A stretch of 60,826 nt of DNA from Fragilaria crotonensis (GCA_022925895.1 JAKSYS010000366.1:1-60826), one strand, 5' to 3'. Shown: positions 1 through 11,018, numbered from the stretch's first letter. Notes: generated by a model not told the origin, from the sequence alone. Numbers and translations: made by a program.

Positions 1-475
1 AGTAGGAGTAGAGCATAATTCCCGAACTTGCCCGCCCGCCCTTGGTGATATTTGTAAGCAGACAAATATCTAATAACGCGAGTGCGTACCACGGATACCA
101 CACGTACAGACACGATTTTACTGACAAGAAGAGATTGTTACGTACTCACAGGCACGACGCGTACACATGATTCGAAATATTCACAACGCCCAAGAATCCC
201 GCATGCAGAACATCCAGGAACGCATACAGTTTTCCATCACTTCTTCGCCGCTCAAGCTGCGTATGGTTGGGAACAGTATCGTGTTCCCTCCACGAATGAA
301 CTGGAGCGCGCTTGTGCAGAGTCGTGACATGATTGTGAGATTGTGAGACACCCACCGACTGGACGCCACACCTGTATGACTCGATTCTGACTTCTGGGTC
401 TTGCTTTTTAAACTTGGAATTTCTTTCAACTTTTTCAAGTCGTTTCACACAAAAAAATACTCACCAAACATCAAT
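1..475. other. gene-free left edge / 5' flank of first SCP gene
   Basis: No ORF here shows family resemblance or coding-like composition. The last 60 bases are T-rich and then A-rich just before the first SCP-domain ATG, which would suit a short promoter/5' UTR. No other element is recognised. Confidence 0.4.
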
Positions 476-1210
476 ATGCATTTCTCGTTTGGAAGAGGAC
501 AAACAAGTAAGAAGGGCCTTCGAGTTGCAAACTCAAGTAGCGAGAAGACTCTCACCATTGGAGGTGGCTACCGAAGCGCCCTGTCACATCAACACGGAGC
601 TCGAGAATTTGTGCGCGATGAATCCGCCGATAGTATCGGCACCTCAAGTAGCACGCAGGACCTTGAATGTTGCAGTTGGTCAAGCTCTGGTGAATCAGAT
701 TTTCACAAGCACGCACCACTTCTCACGAAGCCTCTTAGAACGTTTTTGACGCGACAAGGGTCAGACGGAGCTGCCAAGGAACAGCCGATTCTCGACGAGA
801 TCTCTGAGTTTGGCCAGATTATGGCAAAGCAACGCCAGCATCTTCCTGGTACTTGGTATTACAGCAGCAATCACATCCTGGTTAATAAGGAGAGAATAAA
901 GCGCAATATTCCTGCACTGACAAGACGGATAGAACTCGATGCGCTCGCAAGAGAACGCGCCGAGGCAATGGCCAGGCTAGGAAGTATTGATCACGGCCGT
1001 CCAGAAGAAATTCAATTTCGAATCCAACCTTGCCGTCGATTCGGAGAAAATGTCGCATGCGGAACTTCTATCAGAGAAATACATAATGACATGGTGAAGA
1101 ACGATGCGGATCTGAATAACATGCTGGATCGTCGTTATTCGTACATGGGAATGGGAACCGCAAAAGGAAAGAATGGAGCACTCTATTTTTGTCAAATATT
1201 CAAGGGCTAG
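476..1210 (+). CDS. CAP/SCP-domain protein, copy 1
   Basis: A 244-residue intronless protein with a C-terminal CAP (SCP/PR-1-like, PF00188-type) domain over about residues 120-244. Visible hallmarks are a helix around VNKERIKRNIPALTRRIEL, an ALARERAEAMA helix, IDHG with a cavity-type His, GENVACG with the cavity Glu, IHNDM, and a terminal GMGTAKGKNGALYFCQIF strand pair. An in-frame ATG lies 25 codons upstream at 401; I prefer 476 because it sits in an A-rich context and the encoded start resembles the basic, Gly/Lys-rich start of the paralogue. The N-terminal 110 residues are Ser-rich and probably disordered. CAP proteins are usually secreted and bind sterols/lipids or act extracellularly, but no signal peptide is visible here, so location and role are open. 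It is followed by a diverged tandem duplicate on the same strand. Confidence 0.8.
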   Translation: MHFSFGRGQTSKKGLRVANSSSEKTLTIGGGYRSALSHQHGAREFVRDESADSIGTSSSTQDLECCSWSSSGESDFHKHAPLLTKPLRTFLTRQGSDGAAKEQPILDEISEFGQIMAKQRQHLPGTWYYSSNHILVNKERIKRNIPALTRRIELDALARERAEAMARLGSIDHGRPEEIQFRIQPCRRFGENVACGTSIREIHNDMVKNDADLNNMLDRRYSYMGMGTAKGKNGALYFCQIFKG

Positions 1211-2606
1211 ATTGCCTAGTACATTATAACTTAGTTAAGCACGAGCCATGTACAATGCAGCGCTGCTTCATTGGAAACCGATTAGACGGTAGAATAGGTC
1301 TGCTATCCCCAAAAGCCACATGATTTTACAAGGTGACGAGATGGGATGGCATCAATGAAAAAGTCCTGGGCAGAAAATCGGTTCGCCGAATTCGTAATCC
1401 AATGGCCTGGACGGCTTCGTGAAGGCCTACTCGAGTAATTGGCAGTAATGGTAAGATCTGCAGTGGACTTCAGGCAACATATGCTGCTAGTAGTCGGAGT
1501 ATGCTCTTATTACTTTTCGATGCCTGGGCTTATTAAGAGTGGGAGTCAAACTTAAGAGAGTTGAAAGTTGTATATAGCTTGTACTCCGAGTACTACTATA
1601 GTAGGCACTCCGACGTCTCTCGGCACTCCGAGCTCCGAGTATTCATATGCCGGTTACCATAGTCTCCCTTCTCAGACCCGTCCCGGGCGTTTCACGGCAC
1701 TTCAGTCTCCAGCATTGTAAAGATTCTGGGACTCTCCAAGTTGAAGTAAGTGACCCTGTTGGAGTTTCGAAGTGGGAGTACAACTACCAGGTTCCAGGTA
1801 TTCGGAGTACACAGTACAAGTATGCCGAACTCGGAGTATTCCGTGTTGTTCTGTAGCCTACGAGTTCTGAAGTATCAGAAGTTCTTGTAACAGGAACAAC
1901 TGGAACATGCGCTACTAGTACCACTTGAGAAGTCTAATGTTGTGGAGTAACATGGACATCGTTGAGTCTCGCGCCAAATCTCGCCCTCGAAAAAAGAAAA
2001 ATGAGGTTGCCGTTGTTTGAAATATATCGGTATACGTATATAATATATCTTTGCTTACTACACGACACAAATCCTGTCCTTCTGCCGTGGTTCGGTAGGA
2101 GGGATACAATCAGCAGCTGACGTAGGCGTGACATGAATCAGATGGAACAACGAGAACACACATGGATCGTACCTGTTGTCTACTGTTGAAAAGTACGGCT
2201 GTTGGAGAAGTCTTGGGAAACTGAAACGTTGGGTACTTCGTATATGGCGATGAATGTTATAGATTGACGGCGGGAATGAAGAGTGACTGAATACATACAA
2301 AAAAGCGCGCGCAAGGAACATTATTTTAATAGATATAGCTTTTCCCACATGTTTTTAACGTTAATGGAGAACAGCACCTGGTACCAAAATTCACTTTCTT
2401 CAAGGAGGGCTTGAGTTTGACACCTCGGTGGAGCTCAAGAACCCAGTAGTTTTCCGGGACTTCAAAAGGCGAGGGTTTCTACACTGATTTGTACATGCTA
2501 CCAGTACCGTAAATGCAAGATCAAAATCGAAGTCAGTCGTTCATGACGACCTGCCACCCACAAAAACCTGAAGGAAACAATCGTATCACTGCGATAAGAA
2601 TCAATC
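1211..2606. other. intergenic, CTCCGAGT-rich
   Basis: No supported gene. Between about 1580 and 1850 the sequence is unusually dense in short words such as CTCCGAGT, GAGTACT and GGAGTAC, in both orientations. These words recur in other gene-free parts of the window (7340-7580, 26895). The rest is unremarkable. Confidence 0.4.
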
Positions 2607-3386
2607 ATGGTTCTGGGATTGAATATGAAACCACCCTCATTCAGAGGCCCCAAGAACGGTAGAAAGAACGCCTCACTCGCTGGTTGTGACCAAACGACGT
2701 CGAAGCGAACTGTGGAACCTCGCGTTGGATTGCAACGCTCCAACTCGTTTCAGTTTGGCCGACGAAAGCTTCTCCAGGTGGAGCGAACTGAATCTGACCG
2801 CACCATTCATCTCACTGACAGCTGGTTTAACACATCCGCAAGGAACTTGATGGTTGACTCTTCTGTAGGTGCGAGTCCTCCGCCGCGTCCAACTCACACA
2901 AGGAACTTCTCGGAAGATACAACTGCGAGTTCGATCAGTGCATCCTCCGTGGACGATGCAAGATTGCAAGCAGCGAGAGAGTTTGGTCTGATGCTAGCAA
3001 AGAACAAGAGACTTCCCACTGTGTGTCCAGGATTTGTGAGCAGCAACCACGTGTTGGTGAACAAGGAGCGAACAGCATTACACCTTCCTGCACTCACGAG
3101 ACGGATAGAACTCGATGAACTCGCTAGAGAGTTTGCCCAAGTCATGGCGAAGAGCGGAAGGGTTCAACGATACTATCCTATGGATCTCGACGATGGAATT
3201 ACGCAGTGTGAAGTTCTTGGAGTGAACGTTGCGTGCGGACCATCCGTGCAAGAGATTCACGAAAAGATGCTGCTGAATCCTAGCGAGCGAAGTAAGATGG
3301 TGGATCGTCGCTATTCTCAAATGGGAATGGGGACCGCAAAGGGAAAGAACGGCAAGCTTTACCTGTGCCAGATTTTCAAGGGCTAG
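2607..3386 (+). CDS. CAP/SCP-domain protein, copy 2
   Basis: A 259-residue intronless paralogue of the gene at 476-1210 on the same strand, 1.4 kb downstream. The shared core is clear: SSNHVLVNKERTALHLPALT, RRIELDELAREFAQVMA, VNVACGPSVQEIHEKML and MGMGTAKGKNGKLYLCQIF. The N-terminal 110 residues are again Ser/Thr-rich and basic, with little identity to copy 1. Two putative cavity residues have changed: the GENVACG motif reads GVNVACG, and the His between the helix and this motif is replaced (QRYYP). If CAP-cavity chemistry matters in this family, copy 2 may have lost or altered it. No signal peptide is visible. An alternative start is Met7 at 2625. Confidence 0.8.
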   Translation: MVLGLNMKPPSFRGPKNGRKNASLAGCDQTTSKRTVEPRVGLQRSNSFQFGRRKLLQVERTESDRTIHLTDSWFNTSARNLMVDSSVGASPPPRPTHTRNFSEDTTASSISASSVDDARLQAAREFGLMLAKNKRLPTVCPGFVSSNHVLVNKERTALHLPALTRRIELDELAREFAQVMAKSGRVQRYYPMDLDDGITQCEVLGVNVACGPSVQEIHEKMLLNPSERSKMVDRRYSQMGMGTAKGKNGKLYLCQIFKG

Positions 3387-4840
3387 ATTGGAGTCTTTAA
3401 CTCCCATCGGCCCTGATGCCAATTGTTGCTGGTAGAGTTGATTCTCAACTCTTTTGACCAGTGATTAGATTACTAGATGCGAATGCTGCAGGCTTTATAA
3501 TTGTATCACTAATACACCTGTTACACTATACTTCTGATTCTTCGTATTATGAATAGATCTCAGTTACAGTATGATCATATGCTGTGTTCGATTCACGTGA
3601 AGAAGTCTTTCGAGGTGTCGTGCATGGTTGAATCGCGACGACCAGATTCGAGGTGCATGTTGAGGTGCGTTTCCCACGTGACAACGCGATAAACACAAGC
3701 GGCATTTTAGTTCGTGGTTCGTTTATGCCTCGGATACGTAGGTTCTGGTATACTTCATAGAGGGATGTTCAAAAGGCACTTGATCCGTCGTTTGTTTTTT
3801 GGTTCGCGACAAGTAGGTTCTGGTATAAACTGCACTTGATACATCATTAATGACCTGCCGTGGAATGTTGGACATTTCTCGACTTCATCAAAAATTTCAA
3901 ACCGTATTTAGCAAGCACCCGGTAGCGATACGACATATCTTGTATGTTTATGCCTACAGCGTCTAAGGTTCTGATGCGAAGCCCTATGGCGATCTCATTC
4001 CAATCGACAACGGTTTAGACACATTTAAAAAGAATAATGATACAGATAAATACTTACAGTGCATATAATATAACCACACCAGGTCAGTGCTCAACGCTTG
4101 TAATCGGCTGTCAGATTTGACGCAAATGCACAGGCTGTCAAATGAAATCGCCGATGTCCCTTACAATTATTCAAAGAACTTTTGCAGGGTGTGCTTAATT
4201 AGGATCTCAGTACCAGATTCGGTTTTTCTGAAGCATTTCACCATTCCATATCATCCCAATGGACAAACAACGCCGTGTCGATGACACTGACCCAGCTACG
4301 TATCTCGATGTACCACGTATCGAACCCTGCTTTCTCACTAATCCTTGACAGCACTCGAGACTCAAATGGAGGGACAATAAATGTCTTGGTATCGATGTCG
4401 TCCATTATCGCTGATAGTCGAGATTGCTATCAACAGCACGAAAGGTCGAACAAGCACACTATGGGTGTCGTATGATTCATACAAACGCGCGAAACTTGGG
4501 GTCACCGATTGACAATCCGCGATTTTTTGAACAGAAAAAATAGGCGTGCTGACTGTCTACCAACCCCGCCATGAGGTGTCGCCGACGGGCATGACACAAA
4601 CAGCTTCCGTTCTATCGACCAGATCTTAATAGTGAGTTTGTTATGATGATGATGATGGTTACTGTATAGTGCGATTGTCTTGATAAAAAAATGCTCATCG
4701 TTAAAGACGAAATTGCGATGCGACTACTGATAATGAATCGCACAAGAACAGCGCTTTCCTTCCGCGTGTAGTTAAAACCCCGCTGAACCACATGTGAGAA
4801 GTGGAGACTGGCGCCATAGTCAGTAGTAATAGTAAGGAAC
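3387..4840. other. gene-free stretch
   Basis: No ORF with recognisable similarity. A phrase of the form GGTTCTGGTATA...CACTTGAT recurs at about 3738 and 3805, suggesting a small degraded duplication. The segment 4612-4840 would be the genomic sequence beyond the ancestral 3' end of the bZIP gene (see the duplication at 4841). Confidence 0.35.
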
Positions 4841-5350
4841 TGGTCACAAACTGTGAACAACTTCTCCGTCACACTTTCACACTATTGCACGAGTCACGTC
4901 TAGTCTAAATAGTGCGATGACAATGGCGACCCATTCATATTCTATTCACGGACAAAGGAGTCTCAACGCACTTCCCCGTTGACATTGTCTACATAGGTTG
5001 TTGCTCTTGTTGTTGAGTAACTTGCTGAGGAATCTCGACACATTGCTTTGGAGGTTGCTGCCACATCATGCCCATGGGAATTGCAGGTGGAAAGCCAATG
5101 AATTGTATTCCCTGTGCAAATTGAGCTTGACCAGCCTGCTGGGCAAATGCATTAATGGCATCCGCATAGGCCTGTTGTGGGCTGGCTGCCGGGTTCATAC
5201 CCATGGCAGCCTGCATTGCGGCCGCAGCAGCTTGTTGAAAGGCAGCCATTGCTTGCATAGTGGCGCCTGGTTGCATCTGAGGTGCTCCAGAGGCTGATGT
5301 GGCGTTGGATGGAGTCTGATCAGGACCAGCAGTAGAGGCATTAATGGCCT
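4841..5350 (-). repeat. direct repeat, copy A (bZIP 3' part)
   Basis: 510 bp nearly identical to 5471-5980 at a constant offset of 630 bp. By eye there are four mismatches (one near 5236, three in the last 15 bp). It carries the last part of the bZIP coding sequence and its 3' UTR. The homology to copy B stops exactly where copy B meets a T15 tract, while copy A continues into unrelated genomic sequence below 4841. Confidence 0.9.
4989..5350 (-). pseudogene. 5'-truncated duplicate of bZIP gene 3' end
   Basis: Encodes only the Ala/Gln-rich C-terminal 120 residues of the adjacent bZIP protein (shared text such as INASTAGPDQTPSNATSASG and the terminal QQVTQQQEQQPM). The open frame runs upstream into about 100 bp of unrelated sequence (5351-5456) but finds no ATG and no basic region, so it cannot encode a bZIP factor. 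It keeps the same stop and 3' UTR as the intact gene. Confidence 0.8.
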
Positions 5351-5456
5351 GCGAATTACTGATACTGGACGTGGTCCCACTCGGATCATATCTGGTCGTG
5401 CGAGTCGACCTTTTATACCACGAAAGAAGCGGCAGCACGTTAACTTAGATTTGAGG

Positions 5457-5471
5457 TTTTTTTTTTTTTTT
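5457..5471. other. T15 tract = poly(A) at the 3' end of bZIP copy
   Basis: An uninterrupted run of 15 T on the plus strand, i.e. A15 on the coding strand, 148 bp past the bZIP stop and exactly at the edge of the duplicated segment. This is the expected look of a cDNA-derived 3' end rather than a genomic one. A chance homopolymer remains possible. Confidence 0.55.
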
Positions 5472-5980
5472 GGTCACAAACTGTGAACAACTTCTCCGTC
5501 ACACTTTCACACTATTGCACGAGTCACGTCTAGTCTAAATAGTGCGATGACAATGGCGACCCATTCATATTCTATTCACGGACAAAGGAGTCTCAACGCA
5601 CTTCCCCGTTGACATTGTCTACATAGGTTGTTGCTCTTGTTGTTGAGTAACTTGCTGAGGAATCTCGACACATTGCTTTGGAGGTTGCTGCCACATCATG
5701 CCCATGGGAATTGCAGGTGGAAAGCCAATGAATTGTATTCCCTGTGCAAATTGAGCTTGACCAGCCTGCTGGGCAAATGCATTAATGGCATCCGCATAGG
5801 CCTGTTGTGGGCTGGCTGCCGGGTTCATACCCATGGCAGCCTGCATTGCGGCCGCAGCAGCTTGCTGAAAGGCAGCCATTGCTTGCATAGTGGCGCCTGG
5901 TTGCATCTGAGGTGCTCCAGAGGCTGATGTGGCGTTGGATGGAGTCTGATCAGGACCAGCAGTAGAAGCATTGATTGCCT
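5471..5980 (-). repeat. direct repeat, copy B (bZIP 3' part)
   Basis: The partner of 4841-5350. It lies within the intact bZIP gene, covering the 3' half of exon 2 and the 3' UTR, and ends at the T15 tract. Confidence 0.9.
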
Positions 5981-6781
5981 GAGCTGCTGCACGAGCAGCA
6001 CCAGCTGGGAAACCTTGAGACTCGTACAGCGCTTGAGTGGCAACAGCCTGGGCTTGAACTTGTTCATTCAAGTACGGAGGGGCCCTTTGTTCCACAGGCT
6101 TCTGAGGAATCTCAGGCTGAACTGGTTCGGAGTTCTTGTTGGCTTCAATTGCAGCAACTCTAGCTTGCGCCTCCATAAATCTGCGTCCAAGCTCCTCATT
6201 TTGCATCTTGAGTGTGCCATTGGCCTTGGAGAAGAAAATTACCGACCTCTGGAGTTCTGCTCAGTAAATAATTTGAGAAAAATTGGGGAAGAGACGTGAA
6301 TGAGTGAAACGAAGAAAGGCCAAGACTACCACATGTATTTGCGTCAATTGTATTGAAAGGTGCAAGGTAGCAACAACGAGTCACGAGTTCATCGAAAGGA
6401 AAAATACTAACCTTCAATCATCAACTTCTTCCTTCGGCGTGACTCTCTCGCTGCCTTTCTGTTCTGCTCCAATCTGTTTTCACGAGCCTTCGTCACTGGT
6501 GCACGTGTACTTGAAGGCATAGACATGGACATGGTATTGGCAGTTGAAACAGATGCCAAAGCGTCCAAGCCGTTCTCAGTCTTAATTCTCTTTCCATCCT
6601 CCTGATCCTGAAGCTCATCTTCACCATAGCGTTTCATATTCATGTTCTCCATCTGTAATAGTATTGTTGTTTGAGTGTTGAGGGTTTGCGCTAAAGTTTA
6701 AATTCAAAAATGCTGCTGCGATGGTTTATGGGCCTTCGTCTGAGATCTGAAGTTGTTCAACAAACTTACTGTAGTCGTCAT
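5619..6781 (-). CDS. bZIP transcription factor
   Basis: A spliced gene. The main exons are 6412-6652 and 5619-6256, joined by a 155-bp intron (donor GTTAGT, acceptor CAG). The junction restores KKLMIE/ELQRSV, a continuous basic region plus zipper. A further mini-exon at 6770-6781 (ATG ACG ACT ACA) precedes a GTAAGT donor, and a CAG lies directly before the ATG at 6652, so the protein may start MTTT-MENMN; otherwise it starts at 6652 (292 residues). The basic region NRLEQNRKAARESRRRKK is a classic N-x7-R bZIP DNA-contact motif at about residues 57-77. It is followed by a short zipper (VIFFSKANGTLKMQNEEL) and a long Ala/Gln/Met-rich tail that could be an activation domain. Role: nuclear, sequence-specific transcription regulation; target unknown. 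The 3' half is duplicated immediately downstream. Confidence 0.88.
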
Positions 6782-7952
6782 CTTCTCGTCACGAATAATG
6801 ATGATGTGGCTCTACGACCTTTTCTGTCGGCGTTTCGGACCTCCACAAGTTTGTGCAAAAACGGAACAAACAGATGGCTTTTGCTTGGGTTCTCATTGGA
6901 TAGCGTCATCATTTTCCGGGTTTCCAATGCAACGTCACATTTCCATATAATCAGATTTGTATACAATTTAATGAAAATGACGGAACAAACGACGTCATCC
7001 TTGGACGACATCTTACGCAGTCTCATCTGCTTTCGTCGATTTCCCCGAGCGGAGGAGTTATCGACGTGCAACAAGAAACCTGTCCTGGTACTTCATAAGT
7101 GTTACGCCTTGTACTGAAAACGAACCGGAAGAAATCGACGTCACTGTGACGAGCGGAACGGCGAATTGCTGACGACATTTGGTATCGACAGCTGGTTTTG
7201 ACCCTTGGGAAATTCCGGTACATGACGTTTTTTCTGAAGTGAAGATAGCTAAACTTCTCTTCATTGGCCTTTCCAGTGAATTTTTTAGATCACAGAGCTG
7301 TATGTACTATTTGTGTATGTTCATACGCAGTACCTTCGACACGACCACTCAGATTCAGTGTTCCGAGTTCTCCGTGCAGTCTCCGAATTCTCCGAGTTAT
7401 CGACGTGCAAGCGTGACGCACTACACTTCGGAAGAAGAGGAAGGCAAAATCGACGTCAGTGTGACATAGATATCGACGTAATGCTCTCGAAATTGACATT
7501 CCACTTGTCGTAATACCGGTAGTAGTTGCAGTTGAGATGTGTATGTACCAGTACCATTTCGTACTACTCGGAGTACTTGGACAGTTCTCATTATTCGTTA
7601 TCAGTTCTATCATACACTGTATCAGTGTAGGTCTACGTGCCAGAAATGCCTCAACTATCCTCTATTTTAATGCTGATATTTTAATGCTGATATTTTAATG
7701 CTGATATTTTAATGCTGATAAACTCTCTAGCCGAGGTACCAGGTACATTTAATTCACGATAAGAAATACTGAAATGCTACTGAACGACCCTCCAACCGAT
7801 TGGAGACGTTAAAATGTTAACTGGAGTACGATTACTGCTGAAGACTCACTAAACTAGACTCTACTAACAGAGATCACTCATTAAGTTGGCGTGACCGGAA
7901 AGACAATGTTATTGCATTACAACTTGGGGTTACAATATCTTATCCATCACAC
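6782..7952. other. gene-free stretch with short repeats
   Basis: No gene recognised. It contains an imperfect direct repeat whose copies share the edges GTTATCGACGTGCAA and AATCGACGTCA-TGTGAC (about 7050-7149 and 7390-7467), CTCCGAGT-type words around 7360-7400, and the 14-bp tandem array at 7664-7719. Confidence 0.4.
7664..7719. repeat. 14-bp tandem repeat, 4 copies
   Basis: Four exact head-to-tail copies of ATTTTAATGCTGAT (56 bp), a short AT-rich minisatellite about 230 bp past the 3' end of the ProRS gene. No function is suggested. Confidence 0.95.
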
Positions 7953-10900
7953 CTAATACGAACGTCCCCAAAGGACCCAACACTTGGCATCCTTGCCACT
8001 TGCAAAGCACTTTGTCCCAGGTGGGAGATCCGGCTGATTGAAAGGAATGCACAGCGTCTTGGCTGCGACAGAAGTGGACGTGCGAACGTCCTCCTCTGCC
8101 TCTCCACTCGCTGCCAACGATTCCTCTCGCGATTTGTTCTTGACCCACTCTTCCCAGTCCTTATGCTCTCCACCGCACCATGGAGTAAGAACTAGATTGT
8201 GTTTTTCCAAATTAGGGACAAAGTCTTTCCATTCCGTAACTTGAACCAAATGGTCGTCACGGAACTTCTTTGCCTTCTCAAACAAACCGTGTTGGATCTC
8301 TTCAAGCTTCACAACGAGAGCAGCACCCAAGCCAGCGATTGGCATGTCGACCTTTTCGCCATTATAACGAACCACGATTCTGGCTTGCTCCTGTTCCACA
8401 TCACGAGGGCCAATTTCAATGCGAATTGGGACACCCTTTTGTTCCCAATGGTTATACTTCCAACCTGGGTTGTACATGGTGCGATCATCAAATTTGGCAC
8501 GGATCTGGATATAAAAACACAGGTGTTAGGTACCATGAATCTCGATCCAATTGCATCAGCATCACGCCAGAAAGCAAGCTGCGAACTTACTCCATTGTCA
8601 GATAAATCCTTGGCAATCGATTGACAGTACACGGCAACGTCGTCCATGCTCATGCTCTTGCTTGTAATCGGAACAATGACGCACTGGAGTGGACTTATAC
8701 GAGGTGGCAAGACAAGGCCCACATTGTCTCCGTGAACCATGACCATGACACCAATGGTACGAGTGGTCAAACCCCACGACGTCTGCCACGCCGTCTCAGT
8801 CTTTCCTTCATGATCTTGGAACTTGATATCAAACATTCTACCAAAGTTCTGTCCCAAATTGTGGGACGTGGCGCCCTGAATGGCTCGACCAGCTACTGGA
8901 ACGTACGCTTCGACCGTCGTTGTCTGCATGCCTCCAGCAAACTTCTCTCTCCTCGGTCTTGTATCCTGGAATGACAGGGACGGCAAGGAGTTCTTCGTAT
9001 ACTCGTCGATAAAGTTCGAGGGCTTGTAGGACCATGACATTTGCGTCCTCGTAGGTCGCATGGGCCGTGTGACCCTCTTGCCACAAGAATTCTCGCGATC
9101 TAAGGAATGGGGTTGGGTACTTGAATTCCCATCGAACAACATTGGACCACTGATTCAGCTTGAGTGGCAAATCACGATGTGATTTGATCCAATCAGAAAA
9201 GGAAGGGTACATGATCGTTTCCGATGTTGGACGGATGGCAATGGGCTTGGCGAGTTCACCATCACCCGATCTTGTCACCCACGCGACTTCTGGAGCGAAT
9301 CCTTCGACGTGGTCCTTCTCTTTCCAAACGGTCCTGAGTGACGAATAGAGGAAAGTAGCAATTTTCAACTCCAAGTGGGCCAATCTAATCAGAATGGGTG
9401 CGCGTACATGGTTAGTGTCCGTGTTGAACGGATGAAACGTAGTCATTCATGTTGGTTAGGCAAAATACACGCCGCACGTACCTCCTTATTAAACCATTCC
9501 TGAATCATCTCCCACATTTTGTAGGACCAAGGGCGAAGGATGTAACAACCAGAGATATCATAGTAGGAAATCATTTCCGCCAGAGTAATCACGTCGGAAT
9601 ACCACATACTGAAATTCTCCTCCTTTTTGAAACCCAAAGCAAGCAATGTTTTCCCCTTCTCCACGTTTTTCTTATCCTTGTTTTTAACCGGAGCGGCATT
9701 CGGTGCCGCTTTTGCAGTTTTGGGTGGAATGACCTTGGTGGTGGCAGGGGCTTTCCCGTCGTCCGAGACGTCGGTTGGGAACTCCAAAATGATTGCCTCG
9801 TGATCCGTCAACTGAATGTACTCCTGCAGGGCAGCTGGGGTCAAAACGACGGACGCGTCATTGCGGAATGGATGGGAATGAATCTTGGTTTTGGTCAAGA
9901 GTGCTTGGTCGAGAATGAGTGTCACTTCCTTGTTCATGTCCTTGATAATGGCGAGCGGTCCGACTGTCCCAGGCTCGCAACCAAGAAGGTCAAGGAGAAT
10001 ATCAGGAGTTGCCATGCGGAGATTGGTCTTTCCTGACAACTTGAGCATCGTTCCGAGGTCTTTCGTGTTGACTTTGGTATCGGGATGGAGAGTAATGAGG
10101 AAATTTCCGTGTTTCTTATCTCTCAAGAAAAGATTCTTGGTGTGCGTTTCATCGTCGGATGGGAGCGGGACTTTGGCGACGAGTTCTTCGGCAGTGACAC
10201 ATAGTTCGTGCATGTAGACTGAGTGTTCCAATTTGAGCTCAACAAGTCGTTGAACAATGGCATTATCGGCAAAGTCACCAATGGCAGTCTCCTCCAATGG
10301 TGTCACGGCAGGAGCAGCTGCAGGAGGACTGGAAACACCTTGCTGCGGAAGCGATGCGGGAGCAAATTCCTTCAAGGCTGGATGATTAGCGATTGCAATC
10401 AGCAATCGAAATGATTGTTGCGAAAGTGCATCGAGGGAAACAATCTCACATGCTTGTGCCAACCATAGGCCAACGCAAATGTCAGCCGCCGTGGGAGTGT
10501 CACTAACCAAGTAAGTATACTCCTTTCCGAAAAGCCAATCCTCAAGTTTGATGACGAATGCTTGCACAGAGGAAGCATCCGAGTCACTTGCTGTGAATTA
10601 TATGGAGATTCCCTGTTTGTTAGACTACACGAGACATGACATTTGTTTGATTCGCCTTGCATGACTACGATGTCAATCACGTACCTTGTTCGGCTCCTTT
10701 TGAAAGAATGGGAACAAGTGATTCAGCGGCAGTCTCCAACCAAGAAATGACCAAGGCCTCTTCTTGTGCAGAAGCACCAAACAATCCAACCGATGGAACT
10801 TGTTGACTAAGAGCGCGACAGCAATCAACCCACGTAGTTGCCTTGGTAGTTGACGTCAAGCCAGTCAAAACATTGCTTGTCGAGACAGACACTGAAGGCG

Positions 10901-11018
10901 ACGAAGATTCAACTACTTCAACCTTCAAATCAGTGTCAAGACCCAACACTTTAATCAATGCCTTTAATGCATTCGACGCAGGCGCTGGCGCTTCACAAGA
11001 AAGCGAAACGATTGCCAT
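7953..11018 (-). CDS. prolyl-tRNA synthetase, GST-like + editing + catalytic
   Basis: Four exons: 10685-11018, 9482-10590, 8591-9384 and 7953-8504 (introns 94, 97 and 86 bp; donors GTACG/GTAAG). The start is the ATG at 11018; the product is about 930 residues. Domain order: a GST-C-like domain (about 1-195), a YbaK/INS-like Ala-tRNA(Pro) editing domain (about 224-384; includes KNLFLRDKK), a Lys/Pro-rich linker, then the eukaryote-type class II ProRS core. Core landmarks are [54 protein letters not shown] with [13 protein letters not shown] (motif 3), [11 protein letters not shown], and the typical C-terminal WGRSY. It charges tRNA(Pro) with proline. Two breaks in exon 3, near 9320 (LE/KEK) and 8950 (TEE/REKF), each look like a 2-base loss in an A/G-rich tract; with both restored the exon sum is divisible by three. 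This fits consensus errors more than decay, though a null allele cannot be excluded. Confidence 0.93.

Noticed and set aside
5457-5471. T15 run as a transcription terminator
   Set aside because: Its exact coincidence with the end of the duplicated bZIP segment on the coding strand fits a poly(A) tail much better, and Pol II genes do not end this way.
8950-9325. ProRS frame changes as programmed frameshifts or tiny introns
   Set aside because: No slippery heptamer with downstream structure and no splice sites; both sit in simple purine runs and match the error pattern in other genes.
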